From NCBI GenBank assembly GCA_021739645.1, contig JAIPBL010000069.1, positions 1 through 34,797 on the forward strand: DNA of 34,797 bases, in the 5' to 3' direction. A program made the translations under genes and the position numbers. The stretch is from Saprospiraceae bacterium. GTDB lineage: Bacteria > Bacteroidota > Bacteroidia > Chitinophagales > Saprospiraceae. The notes below the pieces were generated by a model. That model did not search any database. It was given only the letters and a program-made list of their open reading frames with translations, and was not told where the DNA came from. This document shows positions 24,482 through 32,644 of the stretch, piece by piece. Within the stretch, counting starts at the first letter, position 1, and each line of letters opens with the position of its first letter.

Positions 24482-24928
24482 ATGATTGGCTTGCTTATTA
24501 GTTTTGCCCTAGTAACGACCAAAAAAAGCTATCATTTCCAGGGTACATCGTTGGCGAGGGTTCAGAACCTGTCCATTGGGGCTGCTTCCTAGCTATGGGG
24601 TTTTGGCGGATTATTTTTGCGCCCCCTTTTCTTTTACTGGACTTTTGACATGATTCCAACCCCTAATTCGCATATACTGTTGATTTTTAACCCAAAACGC
24701 ATTTGAAGATTATTTTTTGATGTTTTGAGAAAACAGGGAGTTTTTCCAAAACCCCAAATCATTAATTTAACAATGTATAATCCATGCTTCTAAAGGACAT
24801 TCGTTGTTTAGTTTCTTTGAAAAAAATCATATCAAAAGTCCAGAAAAAGTGTGCGGTAGAGAAAAAATAAAAAAGGCAAGAGCGGGTCACCCCACTTTTG
24901 CCTTTTTTGATTGCTATTTTTTTTGCCC
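24482..24928. other. Intergenic region between regulator and DEAD-box helicase
   Basis: 447 bp with no supported gene, RNA or repeat, apart from the helicase terminator at 24869-24908. The sequence is AT-rich, and no clear terminator follows the regulator stop. Confidence 0.4.
24869..24908 (-). terminator. Terminator of the DEAD-box helicase gene
   Basis: Arms AAAAAAGGCAA (24869-24879) and TTGCCTTTTTT (24898-24908), with an inner GGG-TCAC-CCC stem. The minus strand continues with TATTTTTTC, a canonical intrinsic terminator 20 nt after the stop at 24929. Confidence 0.9.
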
Positions 24929-26419
24929 TTAGGAAGCAAATTTTTTCTTCTTGAAAAACGGCTTGCTGCTGAACTGGCCGTTGGAGGAGGTGCGCTCCCG
25001 CCTACCGCCGCCGCTGAAGCTTCTTGGCCTGCTGCCACCGCCTCCGCCGCCATGCCTTTCGAGGCTGTGGCGCTGCTTGAAGGCTGGGCGCTCAGGCTCC
25101 CTGATTTCTGGAAAAGAATGTGGGTTCAGGTTGCCGCCGAAGTGCAACTGAAGCAGTGACGCCAGCAGTTGTTTTGGTTTGCCGGAGGCCAAAATCTCCT
25201 GTGCAAGGTTGTGGTAATCTTGTGGCACTTCCATTTCGGCTACAGCGAATACACGCTCCTTCATCGCCTTCTTTTTCAAGTCAACGACTTCTTGGCCGTA
25301 GGGTAGGTAAGCCCGCTCGATGGTCGTGCGGGTGTGCTGCATGATGAACTGGAGCTTGCGCCACTCGGCAGAGGTCACGAAACTGATAGCCTTGCCTGTC
25401 TTGCCAGCCCGGCCCGTACGGCCGATGCGGTGTACGTAAGCTTCTGGGCTGTCCGGCAGGTCGAAGTTGATGACATGCGAAAGGTTGTTGATGTCAATAC
25501 CACGAGCCGCAACGTCGGTGGCCACGAGGATGGTTGCATGGCCACTCTTGAACTTGGCCAGGATGCGCTCCCGCTGCACTTGAGTTACATCGCCGTGAAG
25601 TGCCTCCACATCAAAGCCGAGGTCGCTGAGCTTGTGGGCCAAGCGGTCAGCACCGAGCCGGGTGCGGCTGAATACGAGCGCGTAAAACTCGGCTTCCGTT
25701 TCGATGAGGCGGTGCAGCGCACGCAGTTTGTCCTTCTCGCCTATTTCATAAAAAACCTGCTCTACGTTGGCAGCGGATTCTTGTTTGGCTGCCATTTTTA
25801 CCTCGTCAAACTTGCCCATAAACTTCTTGGCGAGCCGCTGGATGGCGGTGGGCATGGTAGCTGAAAACAGAAGCATCCTGCGCTCCTCCGGTACGTGTGT
25901 GAGGATGGTTTCGATATCGTCCACAAAGCCCATGTTGAGCATTTCGTCAGCTTCGTCGAGCACCACGAACTTCACATCGTCAAGCTTGAGGGTTTTGCGC
26001 TTCAGGTGGTCAATGGCCCTGCCTGGGGTAGCCACGATGATGTCAACACCTTGCCTGAGTTGGCGGAGCTGGACGTCCATGCCCTGACCACCATAGACTG
26101 GCAGTATGCGAATGTCCCTTTTGCCAGTGAGGCTTTCTAGTTCTTCGGCCACTTGGCTGGCCAACTCACGGGTTGGTGCCAGCACGATGGCTTGTACCTT
26201 GCGCAAGCCGGGTGTGATACGCTCGATGATGGGCAGGCCGAAAGCAGCTGTTTTACCAGTGCCGGTCTGTGCCTGGGCAATGATGTCCCGCTCGCCGCTG
26301 AGCAACATAGGGATTGTTTGTGCCTGGACGGGCGTCGGGTTCACAAAGCCTTTTTTCAAAAGGCCCTCAAGGATGTCGGCACTAAGGCCCAACTCCTCGA
26401 ACGTTAAGTCAGAAGTCAT
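24929..26419 (-). CDS. DEAD-box ATP-dependent RNA helicase
   Basis: An RNA helicase of the RhlE/CsdA group that unwinds RNA duplexes in ribosome assembly or mRNA decay, often cold-induced. Motifs in order: Q motif (FEELGLSADILEGLLKKGF with the PTPVQ signature), I AQTGTGKT, Ia PTRELASQ, II DEAD (VLDEADEML), III SAT, IV VFSRTR, V ATDVAARGID and VI HRIGRTGRAG. The tail from about residue 440 is Gly/Arg/Ser-rich and basic (GGGGGGSRPRSFSGGGRR then FKKKKFAS), which would bind RNA non-specifically. The start at ATG 26419 matches the family N-terminus. It may have a long untranslated leader. Confidence 0.97.
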   Translation of the reverse strand: MTSDLTFEELGLSADILEGLLKKGFVNPTPVQAQTIPMLLSGERDIIAQAQTGTGKTAAFGLPIIERITPGLRKVQAIVLAPTRELASQVAEELESLTGKRDIRILPVYGGQGMDVQLRQLRQGVDIIVATPGRAIDHLKRKTLKLDDVKFVVLDEADEMLNMGFVDDIETILTHVPEERRMLLFSATMPTAIQRLAKKFMGKFDEVKMAAKQESAANVEQVFYEIGEKDKLRALHRLIETEAEFYALVFSRTRLGADRLAHKLSDLGFDVEALHGDVTQVQRERILAKFKSGHATILVATDVAARGIDINNLSHVINFDLPDSPEAYVHRIGRTGRAGKTGKAISFVTSAEWRKLQFIMQHTRTTIERAYLPYGQEVVDLKKKAMKERVFAVAEMEVPQDYHNLAQEILASGKPKQLLASLLQLHFGGNLNPHSFPEIREPERPAFKQRHSLERHGGGGGGSRPRSFSGGGRRERTSSNGQFSSKPFFKKKKFAS

Positions 26420-27038
26420 AAAAGAAATTGATGTTTAAGAGGTGGCTTGAACCGGGTTGGCGGTTTGAAATAGTCTGAAATGGTTCGAGCAATTCTGATG
26501 GTTGCAATGGGCAACGGGTCAAAAATTACCTCGATAAAAAAGCAAACAACCTCAAATTTTGGTGGTACAAAACCCAAAATTCAGAACGTGAAGGCAGATA
26601 GTCCCAGCATACTCCGTGTAGGCAGGCAGGCGAGTATGGAGGCGGACTAACACGCTGAATATCAATCTCTTGGCAGCCAATTCACTCGCAATCAAAGAAG
26701 CCCGCAGGCTCCTTTCTTTTCTTCTCCTTCAAATCCCGTCTAAACCTTTTAAACGGTTAACATTTTTGTTCTAAAAAGCTATGAAACAGAATTTTGTTCA
26801 CAACGTTTAGAATAAGAGGCGCAAATGTACGCTTAAAGTTTGGTTTGGACGTTTAAATTTCAATATTAATTTTGCGCCAAGATAATGCCATTTTCTCCGA
26901 CGTTTGGAAGACCAATCGAGGATTTTTCCCGTATATTACCAGGTAATTATTTCCACCCCAGCTATCTTCGCCTGATTCCAAATGCCCAAACCCATTTTTA
27001 AGTTTTCAAAAACACCATAAAAAAACGCTGTCTTGATC
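26420..27038. other. Intergenic region, 619 bp, upstream of helicase and cytochrome-like genes
   Basis: No gene is supported. It contains a minus-strand -7 box CAAATGTA (TACATTTG) at 26822-26829, about 400 nt from the helicase ATG, and an inverted repeat CATACTC (26608-26614)/GAGTATG (26632-26638) around a GGCAGGCAGGC loop. There is also a weak TTCTAAA/TTTAGAA pair near 26770-26812. Confidence 0.5.
26822..26829 (-). promoter_or_regulatory. Candidate -7 box of the DEAD-box helicase
   Basis: The minus strand reads TACATTTG, the only exact TAnnTTTG match between the start codon (26419) and this point. No TTG at -33 was found. It implies a leader of about 395 nt. Confidence 0.35.
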
Positions 27039-27422
27039 ATGTTGAAGAATAGAATTTTTAAGCTGCTGCTTTTGGCTTTGTTGTTCGCAGGCTTGGGCGG
27101 ATGCAATTATGACAACTTAGCCGAATTATACCCAACCCAGTGTGACGCCACTTCCACTGTGTCCTATTCCAATGATATTGTGCTCATCCTGAAAAGCAAT
27201 TGCGGCACAGGAAACACCTGCCACGGCAGCAATAATACCAGCGGGATTACACTAAACAGCTATTCTGGCGTAAAGGCACAAGTTGACAATTCCAAGTTGC
27301 TCAGTTCCATCACTTGGGATGGCAATGCCTCCTTTATGCCTTCGGGCAGCACCGCCCAAATTGACACTTGCTCCATTGGCAAAATAAGCCGATGGATAGC
27401 CAACGGTGCTCCTAACAACTAA
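27039..27422 (+). CDS. Cytochrome c-like lipoprotein with CX5CH motif
   Basis: A 127-residue predicted lipoprotein: MLKNRIFKLLLLALLFAGLGGC, with the lipid-attachment Cys22. The body resembles small Bacteroidota c-type cytochrome domains: YSNDIVLILKSNCGTGNTCHG is the haem-site region, with a possible Met ligand in SFMPSGS and the terminal helix GKISRWIANGAPNN. The expected CXXCH is stretched to C-GTGNT-CH (CX5CH), so covalent haem attachment is not certain. ATG 27039 is preferred over TTG 27033. It is followed by the DUF5777 and YceI genes, a set that often travels together. Confidence 0.75.
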   Translation: MLKNRIFKLLLLALLFAGLGGCNYDNLAELYPTQCDATSTVSYSNDIVLILKSNCGTGNTCHGSNNTSGITLNSYSGVKAQVDNSKLLSSITWDGNASFMPSGSTAQIDTCSIGKISRWIANGAPNN

Positions 27423-27457
27423 ACCCATCCTTTCAAATCATTCAGAATTAACCTTTT

Positions 27458-28351
27458 ATGAAGAAAATAATAACTTTCTTTTCTTTCCTAGCTTTGACTT
27501 GTTCCACGGCTTGGGCCCAACCAGACACCACCGACCTGCTTAGTTTGTTGGGTGAGCCAGCGGCTGTTCATTCCCCTGCCATTGCAACGTTCAAAGGTAC
27601 CCGGCTCATCAATTTCCACACCATCGAAGTGCCAGGCGAGCGAACGCTAGATTTCCGAATCGCCCACCGCTTTGGGCCGTTCAACGATGGCGGCTACAAT
27701 TTTTGGGGATTGGATGGCGGGGCAAGTATTCGCCTGAGCTTGGAGTACAGCTACGATGGTCGGCTTTGCCTCGGTATGGGCCGCTCCAGCGTGGACAAGA
27801 CCTTCGACGGCTTCGCAAAATACCGCATTCTCCGGCAAGGCGACCACGCAAGCCCGCCCGTGAGCGTGACCCTGTTTTCCAGCATTTTCGCCACCTCGCT
27901 CAGGGACGAGGACGACCGCCTCATCGGCGTGAACAAGTACGAAAAATTCAGCAGCCGCCTGAGTTTTTGCCACCAGGTCATAGTGGCACGCAAGTTCAAC
28001 GAGCATTTTTCACTGCAAATAGCGCCGACTTTGGTACACGTGAACCTCGCTGATGCATTGGAAGATAAAAACGATGTCGTCATCATTGCCACTGCCGCTC
28101 GCTACAAGGTGACACGGCGATTAGCGATAACCGCCGAGTATGGCTGGCGGGTCAACAATTACACCAATACCAAATACTACGACAGCTTCGGCATCGGCGT
28201 GGACCTCGAAACGGGCGGCCACGTTTTCCAGATGCACCTGACCAACTCATTCGGACTGACGGAAAACCAGTTTTTCACCCGCACCACCGACAATTGGGGT
28301 GATGGCGGCATTCGGTTGGGCTTTAATATTTCGAGGGTGTTTACAATTTGA
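27458..28351 (+). CDS. DUF5777 family beta-barrel-like protein
   Basis: A 297-residue secreted protein with signal MKKIITFFSFLALTCSTAWA. The sequence starts with an FKGTRLINFHTIEVPGERTL block and DFRIAHRFGPFNDGGYNFWG typical of DUF5777, then alternates in short beta-strands with aromatic ends, as in an outer-membrane barrel; it ends in ...RLGFNISRVFTI. Function is unknown; DUF5777 proteins are found in Bacteroidota near YceI and cytochrome genes. It lies 35 nt after the cytochrome-like gene, so it is probably cotranscribed. Confidence 0.85.
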   Translation: MKKIITFFSFLALTCSTAWAQPDTTDLLSLLGEPAAVHSPAIATFKGTRLINFHTIEVPGERTLDFRIAHRFGPFNDGGYNFWGLDGGASIRLSLEYSYDGRLCLGMGRSSVDKTFDGFAKYRILRQGDHASPPVSVTLFSSIFATSLRDEDDRLIGVNKYEKFSSRLSFCHQVIVARKFNEHFSLQIAPTLVHVNLADALEDKNDVVIIATAARYKVTRRLAITAEYGWRVNNYTNTKYYDSFGIGVDLETGGHVFQMHLTNSFGLTENQFFTRTTDNWGDGGIRLGFNISRVFTI

Positions 28352-28525
28352 GAGTGAATTTTTTCTGGATTTGCCTGTTCGGGAGGTCAATCTGCCCGTT
28401 CGGTGGGACATTAGGATTTCGTTAAGATAGCTGGGCGTTCCTTGGGCGTTATTATTGCGTCATTAAACAACCGGAACAGCGGAATGAATCAGTCCCTGTT
28501 GTTTTCACCAAAAAAATAACTGAAC

Positions 28526-29086
28526 ATGAAGAACTTGAAGATAGCCATTTTGGCAGCCTTGATTGGAGCACCTATCCTGCTTTCCGCACAGCGTATTTTT
28601 TCTCGTAATGCCAATGTCTCATTTGATGCTACATCCAATGCTTCTTTGGAGGAAGTGGAGGCTAAAACCAGCACAGGCACTATCGTTATTGATGCAGCAA
28701 CTGGCGAAGTAGTAGCACAAGTTTTGATGAAAAGTTTCCAGTTCAGAAAGGCGCTAATGCAGGAGCACTTCAACGAAAACTATGCTGAAAGTACGAAGTA
28801 CCCGAAGGCCGTTTTTAAGGGTAAATTCTTGGATGCCGCTGCAGTGAACTTCACCAAGGATGGCACTTACAAGACCACCGTGGCTGGCAACCTGACCATG
28901 CACGGCCAAACAAAGGCGATTAGCGCACCCGCCACCATCACCGTCAAAGGTGGCAAAGTTTCAGCGCAGACTGATTTCACGGTTGCACTGGCCGATTTCG
29001 ATATTGCGATTCCATCGCTTGTAGCTGACAAGGTGGCCAAAGTCGCAAAGGTGTCGTTTGGTGGCTCGCTGGAAGCCATGAAATAG
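28526..29086 (+). CDS. YceI family protein
   Basis: A 186-residue periplasmic lipocalin-like protein that binds a polyisoprenoid or a similar amphipathic molecule. Signal MKNLKIAILAALIGAPILLSA. The family motifs are visible: VSFDATSNASLEEVEAKTST near the start, FRKALMQEHFNENYAES-KYPKAVFKG in the middle (the FNxxxxxTxxYPxATFxG block), and GNLTMHGQTKAISAPATITV. It lies 174 nt after the DUF5777 gene and converges on the nor operon across a shared terminator. Confidence 0.92.
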   Translation: MKNLKIAILAALIGAPILLSAQRIFSRNANVSFDATSNASLEEVEAKTSTGTIVIDAATGEVVAQVLMKSFQFRKALMQEHFNENYAESTKYPKAVFKGKFLDAAAVNFTKDGTYKTTVAGNLTMHGQTKAISAPATITVKGGKVSAQTDFTVALADFDIAIPSLVADKVAKVAKVSFGGSLEAMK

Positions 29087-29102
29087 ACCCTATAAATTTG
29101 CC

Positions 29103-29148
29103 AAAACAAAAAGGCCATCGGGTGAATACTCGGTGGCCTTTTTGTTTT
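29103..29148. terminator. Bidirectional terminator between yceI and norF
   Basis: 15-bp perfect arms 29103-29117 and 29134-29148 (AAAACAAAAAGGCCA and its complement) with a 16-nt loop. T tracts on both strands; 16 nt after the YceI stop and 8 nt from the norF stop. Confidence 0.9.
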
Positions 29149-29156
29149 CGATGCCC

Positions 29157-29408
29157 TCATCGGAGCACGAAAAGCAAAGCCAAATACGCCAATAAAATTA
29201 GCCCGATAAGCACCAACCACGCACCGTGCGCTTTTTTCATCTCCATGAATTGGCACACCACTACCAGCACCTTTGCACAGGCGGAAATGCCCAGTATCAG
29301 CACCAATGCAGTCTTTCCTTCTTGCCCAAAGGCAACGAAACCCGAAACAGCAGTCAGCAGCACGAGCAGGGCCCAAGCCCAACGGTTGTATTTTTCATAA
29401 TGCTTCAT
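29157..29408 (-). CDS. norF: Cytochrome c oxidase subunit IV-like protein (NorF)
   Basis: An 83-residue membrane protein with three hydrophobic segments (WAWALLVLLTAVSGFVAF, TALVLILGISACAKVLVVVC, AWLVLIGLILLAYLALLF). ATG 29408 is chosen: it overlaps the norE stop as ATGA, whereas the longer frame would run into norE. It is the last gene of norCBQDEF; the position and the prokaryotic COX4-like sequence identify it as NorF, which is needed for full NO reductase activity in Paracoccus. The precise role is unclear. Confidence 0.8.
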   Translation of the reverse strand: MKHYEKYNRWAWALLVLLTAVSGFVAFGQEGKTALVLILGISACAKVLVVVCQFMEMKKAHGAWLVLIGLILLAYLALLFVLR

Positions 29409-29989
29409 TTCATTAGGTATAAAACCGGAAACAGCAGCAACCAAATGATGTCGCAAAGGTGCCAGAATGCCGCCCCGGTTTCGATGTCCAAATAGTTGTT
29501 TTGATGGTAGGCGCCCCGGCGGGTTTTCAGTGCAAGTACCGATATAATGACGCTGCCTGCCAGCACATGCATGAAGTGGAACCCCGTCAGCAACCAGTAA
29601 AAAGTGAAAAAAGTATCATGGGTCAAATCCAGTCCCTGCGCCAGTTTTCCTGCGTATTCATTGCCTTTTATGGTCAAAAAAGCTATCCCCAAAAGCAGCG
29701 CCGCCAGCATCCGGCGAAGACTTTCTCTCGTTTCCCCCAACTTCAAAAACCGCACGGCTTCCGCCATGAAGTAGCCGCTCGTTAACAAGACCAGCGTGTT
29801 TATCAAACCCGTGGTAGTACTGAGGTGCTGCTGCGATTCGGCAAACAGGCCAGGCGCAAGACTCCGCTGCCAGACGAATGCCCCAATTCCCGCTGTGAAC
29901 GTCACCAGTTCCACCAAGATTATCATCCAAATCAAGATGCCGCCCGGCGGGTAGAAAAATTTTTTGTGGTCAATTTGCTCCATGTTCAT
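29405..29989 (-). CDS. norE: Cytochrome c oxidase subunit III-like protein (NorE)
   Basis: A 194-residue, five-helix protein of the COX3 family, here NorE of the nitric oxide reductase operon. Conserved pieces: PPGGILIWMIILVELVTFTAGIGAFV at the N-terminus, LLTSGYFMAEAVRFLK, GNEYAGKLAQG and FYWLLTGFHFMHVLAG (the COX3 HxxHVxxG motif). The C-terminal helix ends LLLFPVLYLMK. It does not bind metal itself. It overlaps norD (TCAT, 29986-29989) and norF (ATGA), so translation is coupled in all three. Confidence 0.9.
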   Translation of the reverse strand: MNMEQIDHKKFFYPPGGILIWMIILVELVTFTAGIGAFVWQRSLAPGLFAESQQHLSTTTGLINTLVLLTSGYFMAEAVRFLKLGETRESLRRMLAALLLGIAFLTIKGNEYAGKLAQGLDLTHDTFFTFYWLLTGFHFMHVLAGSVIISVLALKTRRGAYHQNNYLDIETGAAFWHLCDIIWLLLFPVLYLMK

Positions 29990-31753
29990 TGCTCATTGAT
30001 GCGGCGGTAAAGCACCGCCAGTGCCTGCACCAGTTGGTCGGGGTGCGAGAGGATATTGTAGTGGTTTTGCCCGAACATCTGCGGCAGGTAGTACCTCGCC
30101 ACGCTCTCCACCGCCACGGCGTAGGTGCTGATGCGGCGCTCGTGCATCTCCCGCAGCGCCTGCCGCACATCGGCTGCCGTACTGGCCCTCGTAGCGGTCG
30201 TAGTCATTGGGTTTGCCGTCAGAAAGCAGCACGACCCATTTTTGGGAGGCAGGGTGGTTTTCAATCAAAGTTTTAGAATGCCGGAGCGCAGGCCCGATGC
30301 GGGTGTAGCCCTGCGGCTGCACACTGCCGAGTCGTTGCTTGCCTTTCGTCCAGTCTTCTCCAAAGTTTTTCAGCGAGTGAAACGTGCAGCGGTTGCGGGT
30401 TTGGGAAAAAAAACCGCCCACGGCAAAGTCAACACCGTACTCGTTCAGTGCTTCACCGAAGAGGATGACCGCTTGTTTTTCCACGTCCAGCACCCGGTTG
30501 CCGTCGGCGTAGCTGTCGGTCGAAAGACTCAGGTCGAGCAGGAACAAAATCGCAAGGTTCGGGTCTTTTTTACGGCTTGAGAGATAGATGTTCTCAGAAG
30601 GGGTATGCCCACTTTTCAGGTCGGCAAACCAGTCCACGAGGGCGTCCATGTCAATGCTTTCGCCGTCGGGCAGCTTCTTGACCATGCGGCGTTGTTGGTG
30701 TATTTGGGCAAATTTCCGGCGCAGTTGGTTCAGTGTCCGCTTGTTTTCCGAAAGGCATTTCTGGGCATAAACCAAGTCGCCGCCCTTAATTTTGCTCAAA
30801 AAAACCTTGCAATAATCGGGCTTGTACTGCTTCTTGCCGAAGTCCCATTCCGGATAGGGCACGCAGGCCATGCTCTCGTCGCCCGCCTCGCTCTCAGCGA
30901 TTTTCACCGAGCCACGGAACTCCGCCCGATAGACCGAGTGGGCCTGCTCGTCAGTGCGCACAAGGTGCCTGAGGTTGAGTTCGTTGAGTGCATCGGCGTG
31001 GTCGGCCAGCTCGTCGTCGCCGTCGAAGCCCCGCCAGATTCCGCTGAACTCGTCGGCGGTTTCCACTTTTTCAAAATTGTGGGTCAGCATGTAATCCTCC
31101 TGCGCTTTCTTGTCCACGGCGATGACCTCGACCTCCTCCACGGGCTTCGATGCAATTTCGGTGGTGGGACTGTGCGGGTTTGTTCCAGTAGCGTCGCCAT
31201 CTGGTGAGGCGGAGACGGGTGGGGCGTTCAGGCCCTCGTTGACCATGTATTTGCCGAAGAGCCAAAAGAGTTCGGGGCGGCTTTTGGGGTCGTCGTTTTG
31301 CGGTTCGAATCTCGGTTTTACTTCGTAAAAAAACTGCGCCACGGCGGGAAATTCATCTTCCATGACTTGCAAAACCTGGGGGCCAGTTTCCTCAGCTTTC
31401 CTTCGGGAATCTTCGAGACTTTGAGCGGAGTTTTTGGTGTGCCAATTGAAGTTCTCCCGGCTTTGAATGCTCAAATACACCACCCTGAAAAGGTAGAAAT
31501 ACAGGTTTTGTTCGACGGTAGGAAGCCTTGAAAAAGCGATGGGCAGGTAAAATATATCATCCTTCCAGCCGCCTTCGTTCTCGGCGGGCAGCACGTCCAT
31601 GTTCTTCCCCGTCAGCGCACGGGCGAGCAGCGTCAGCCGTGGACTGAGGGCATCCAGTTTCACGGTTTTGGCAGTCTCCTCTTGCGAGTTGTTGGACTTC
31701 CATTTGCCGTAAAAGCCGATTATTTTTTTGAAAAGTATTTGGTCGAGTTCCAT
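29986..31753 (-). CDS. norD: NorD, VWA-domain protein for NO reductase assembly, frameshifted
   Basis: NorD works with the NorQ AAA+ ATPase to mature NorCB, probably by inserting or loading iron. The N-terminal part has the helical NorD domain (for example DQILFKKIIGFYGKW), a long acidic middle, and a C-terminal VWA domain with MIDAS motif DLSLSTD and LLSDGKPNDYDRYEGQYG. At about 30175 the frame breaks: frame A continues as non-native SRCAAGAAGD and ends at 29993, while frame B resumes ADVRQALREMHERRISTYAV and ends at 29986 with a TGA that overlaps norE ATG. Comparison with the usual YEGxYGI-ADxRQA run points to a 2-nt deletion. The true gene is thus 29986-31753; a sequencing error is possible. 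Starts at ATG 31753, 1 nt after norQ. Confidence 0.9.
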
Positions 31754-31754
31754 T

Positions 31755-32537
31755 TCAAATCATCAAATCCGACAAATCCTTCAGTGCCGTCAATGTTTCA
31801 TCGTCGTCGGTGAGGGGCTGAATCATGCCTACTTCCACGGAGAGGCGCTTGGGCAACCCTGATTGTATCAGCTTGGCGGAGTCCACCACGAGGCGGGTCG
31901 AGACGGTTTCCATCAAGCCCAGTTCGTTCAGGTTCCTGATTTTGTTGGCGATGTTCACGAGGCGTTTGGCGTCAGCTTGCTCCACGCCCGACTCGTTTTC
32001 CACTATTTCCTGCTCCACTTTTTCGTCGGGATAATTGAAAGCGAGCGAGACGAAACGCTGCCGGGTAGAGGGTTTCAGCTCCTTGAAGCCCCGCTGGTAG
32101 CCGGGATTGAACGAGGCAACGAGCAAGAACGAATCCGCAGCGGCTACCTCCTCCGGCAGTTTGTCCAAAAACAAATGCCGACGGTGGTCGGTCAGCGAGT
32201 GGATGGCCACGATCACGTCGGGCCGGGCTTCGGCGATTTCGTCCAGGTAGATGATGCAGCCATTGCGCACGGCAGTGGTGAGCGGCCCATCCTGCCAGAT
32301 GGTTTCTGCGCCCTTGAGGATGTAGCGCCCGGTGAGGTCAATAGCCGAGGTCTCTTCGTGGCAGGCGACAGTGATGAGCGGGAGGTCCAGCTGGTGCGCC
32401 ATGTACTCCACGAAGCGGGTCTTGCCGGTGCCGGTCGGGCCTTTCAGCAGCACGGCCAGCTTGTTTTTGTAGCAGTGAGTGAAGACCTCGACCTCCTTGC
32501 CAAATGGTCGGTAATAGGGTTGTTCTTTGATTCTCAT
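31755..32537 (-). CDS. norQ: NorQ, AAA+ (MoxR/CbbQ-type) ATPase for NO reductase assembly
   Basis: A cytoplasmic AAA+ ATPase that remodels NorCB together with NorD. The start MRIKEQPYYRPFG at 32537 is the classic NorQ/CbbQ N-terminus; the open frame extends 17 codons further but without family similarity. Motifs: Walker A LKGPTGTGKTRF, Walker B GCIIYLDEIAEARPDV, sensor ASFNPGYQRG and the arginine-finger helix PSTRQRFVSLAF. Length of 260 residues is normal. The TGA (31755-31757) is next to the norD ATG. It lies 107 nt downstream of norB, separated by a hairpin. Confidence 0.95.
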   Translation of the reverse strand: MRIKEQPYYRPFGKEVEVFTHCYKNKLAVLLKGPTGTGKTRFVEYMAHQLDLPLITVACHEETSAIDLTGRYILKGAETIWQDGPLTTAVRNGCIIYLDEIAEARPDVIVAIHSLTDHRRHLFLDKLPEEVAAADSFLLVASFNPGYQRGFKELKPSTRQRFVSLAFNYPDEKVEQEIVENESGVEQADAKRLVNIANKIRNLNELGLMETVSTRLVVDSAKLIQSGLPKRLSVEVGMIQPLTDDDETLTALKDLSDLMI

Positions 32538-32550
32538 TTCAAAAAAATAA

Positions 32551-32640
32551 AAGCAAAAAGGGCAAGGCAAATGCACAAATATTGACACTTAACTAAACAT
32601 GAAAAACAATCAATCAAAGTATGCCTCGCCCTTTTTGCTT
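32551..32640 (-). terminator. Large hairpin between norB and norQ (partial terminator or processing stem)
   Basis: Arms 32551-32569 and 32622-32640 form a 19-bp stem with one mismatch and a 52-nt loop. On the minus strand the stem is followed by TTATTTTTTTG. It starts 4 nt after the norB stop and ends 13 nt before norQ, so it is inside the operon. Confidence 0.8.
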
Positions 32641-32644
32641 GAGA

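Noticed and set aside
29993-30174. NorD frame A C-terminal tail as a real protein end
   Set aside because: The residues after YEGQYG (Arg/Ala/Gly/Pro-rich) show no family similarity, whereas the other frame continues the VWA domain and its stop overlaps the norE start.
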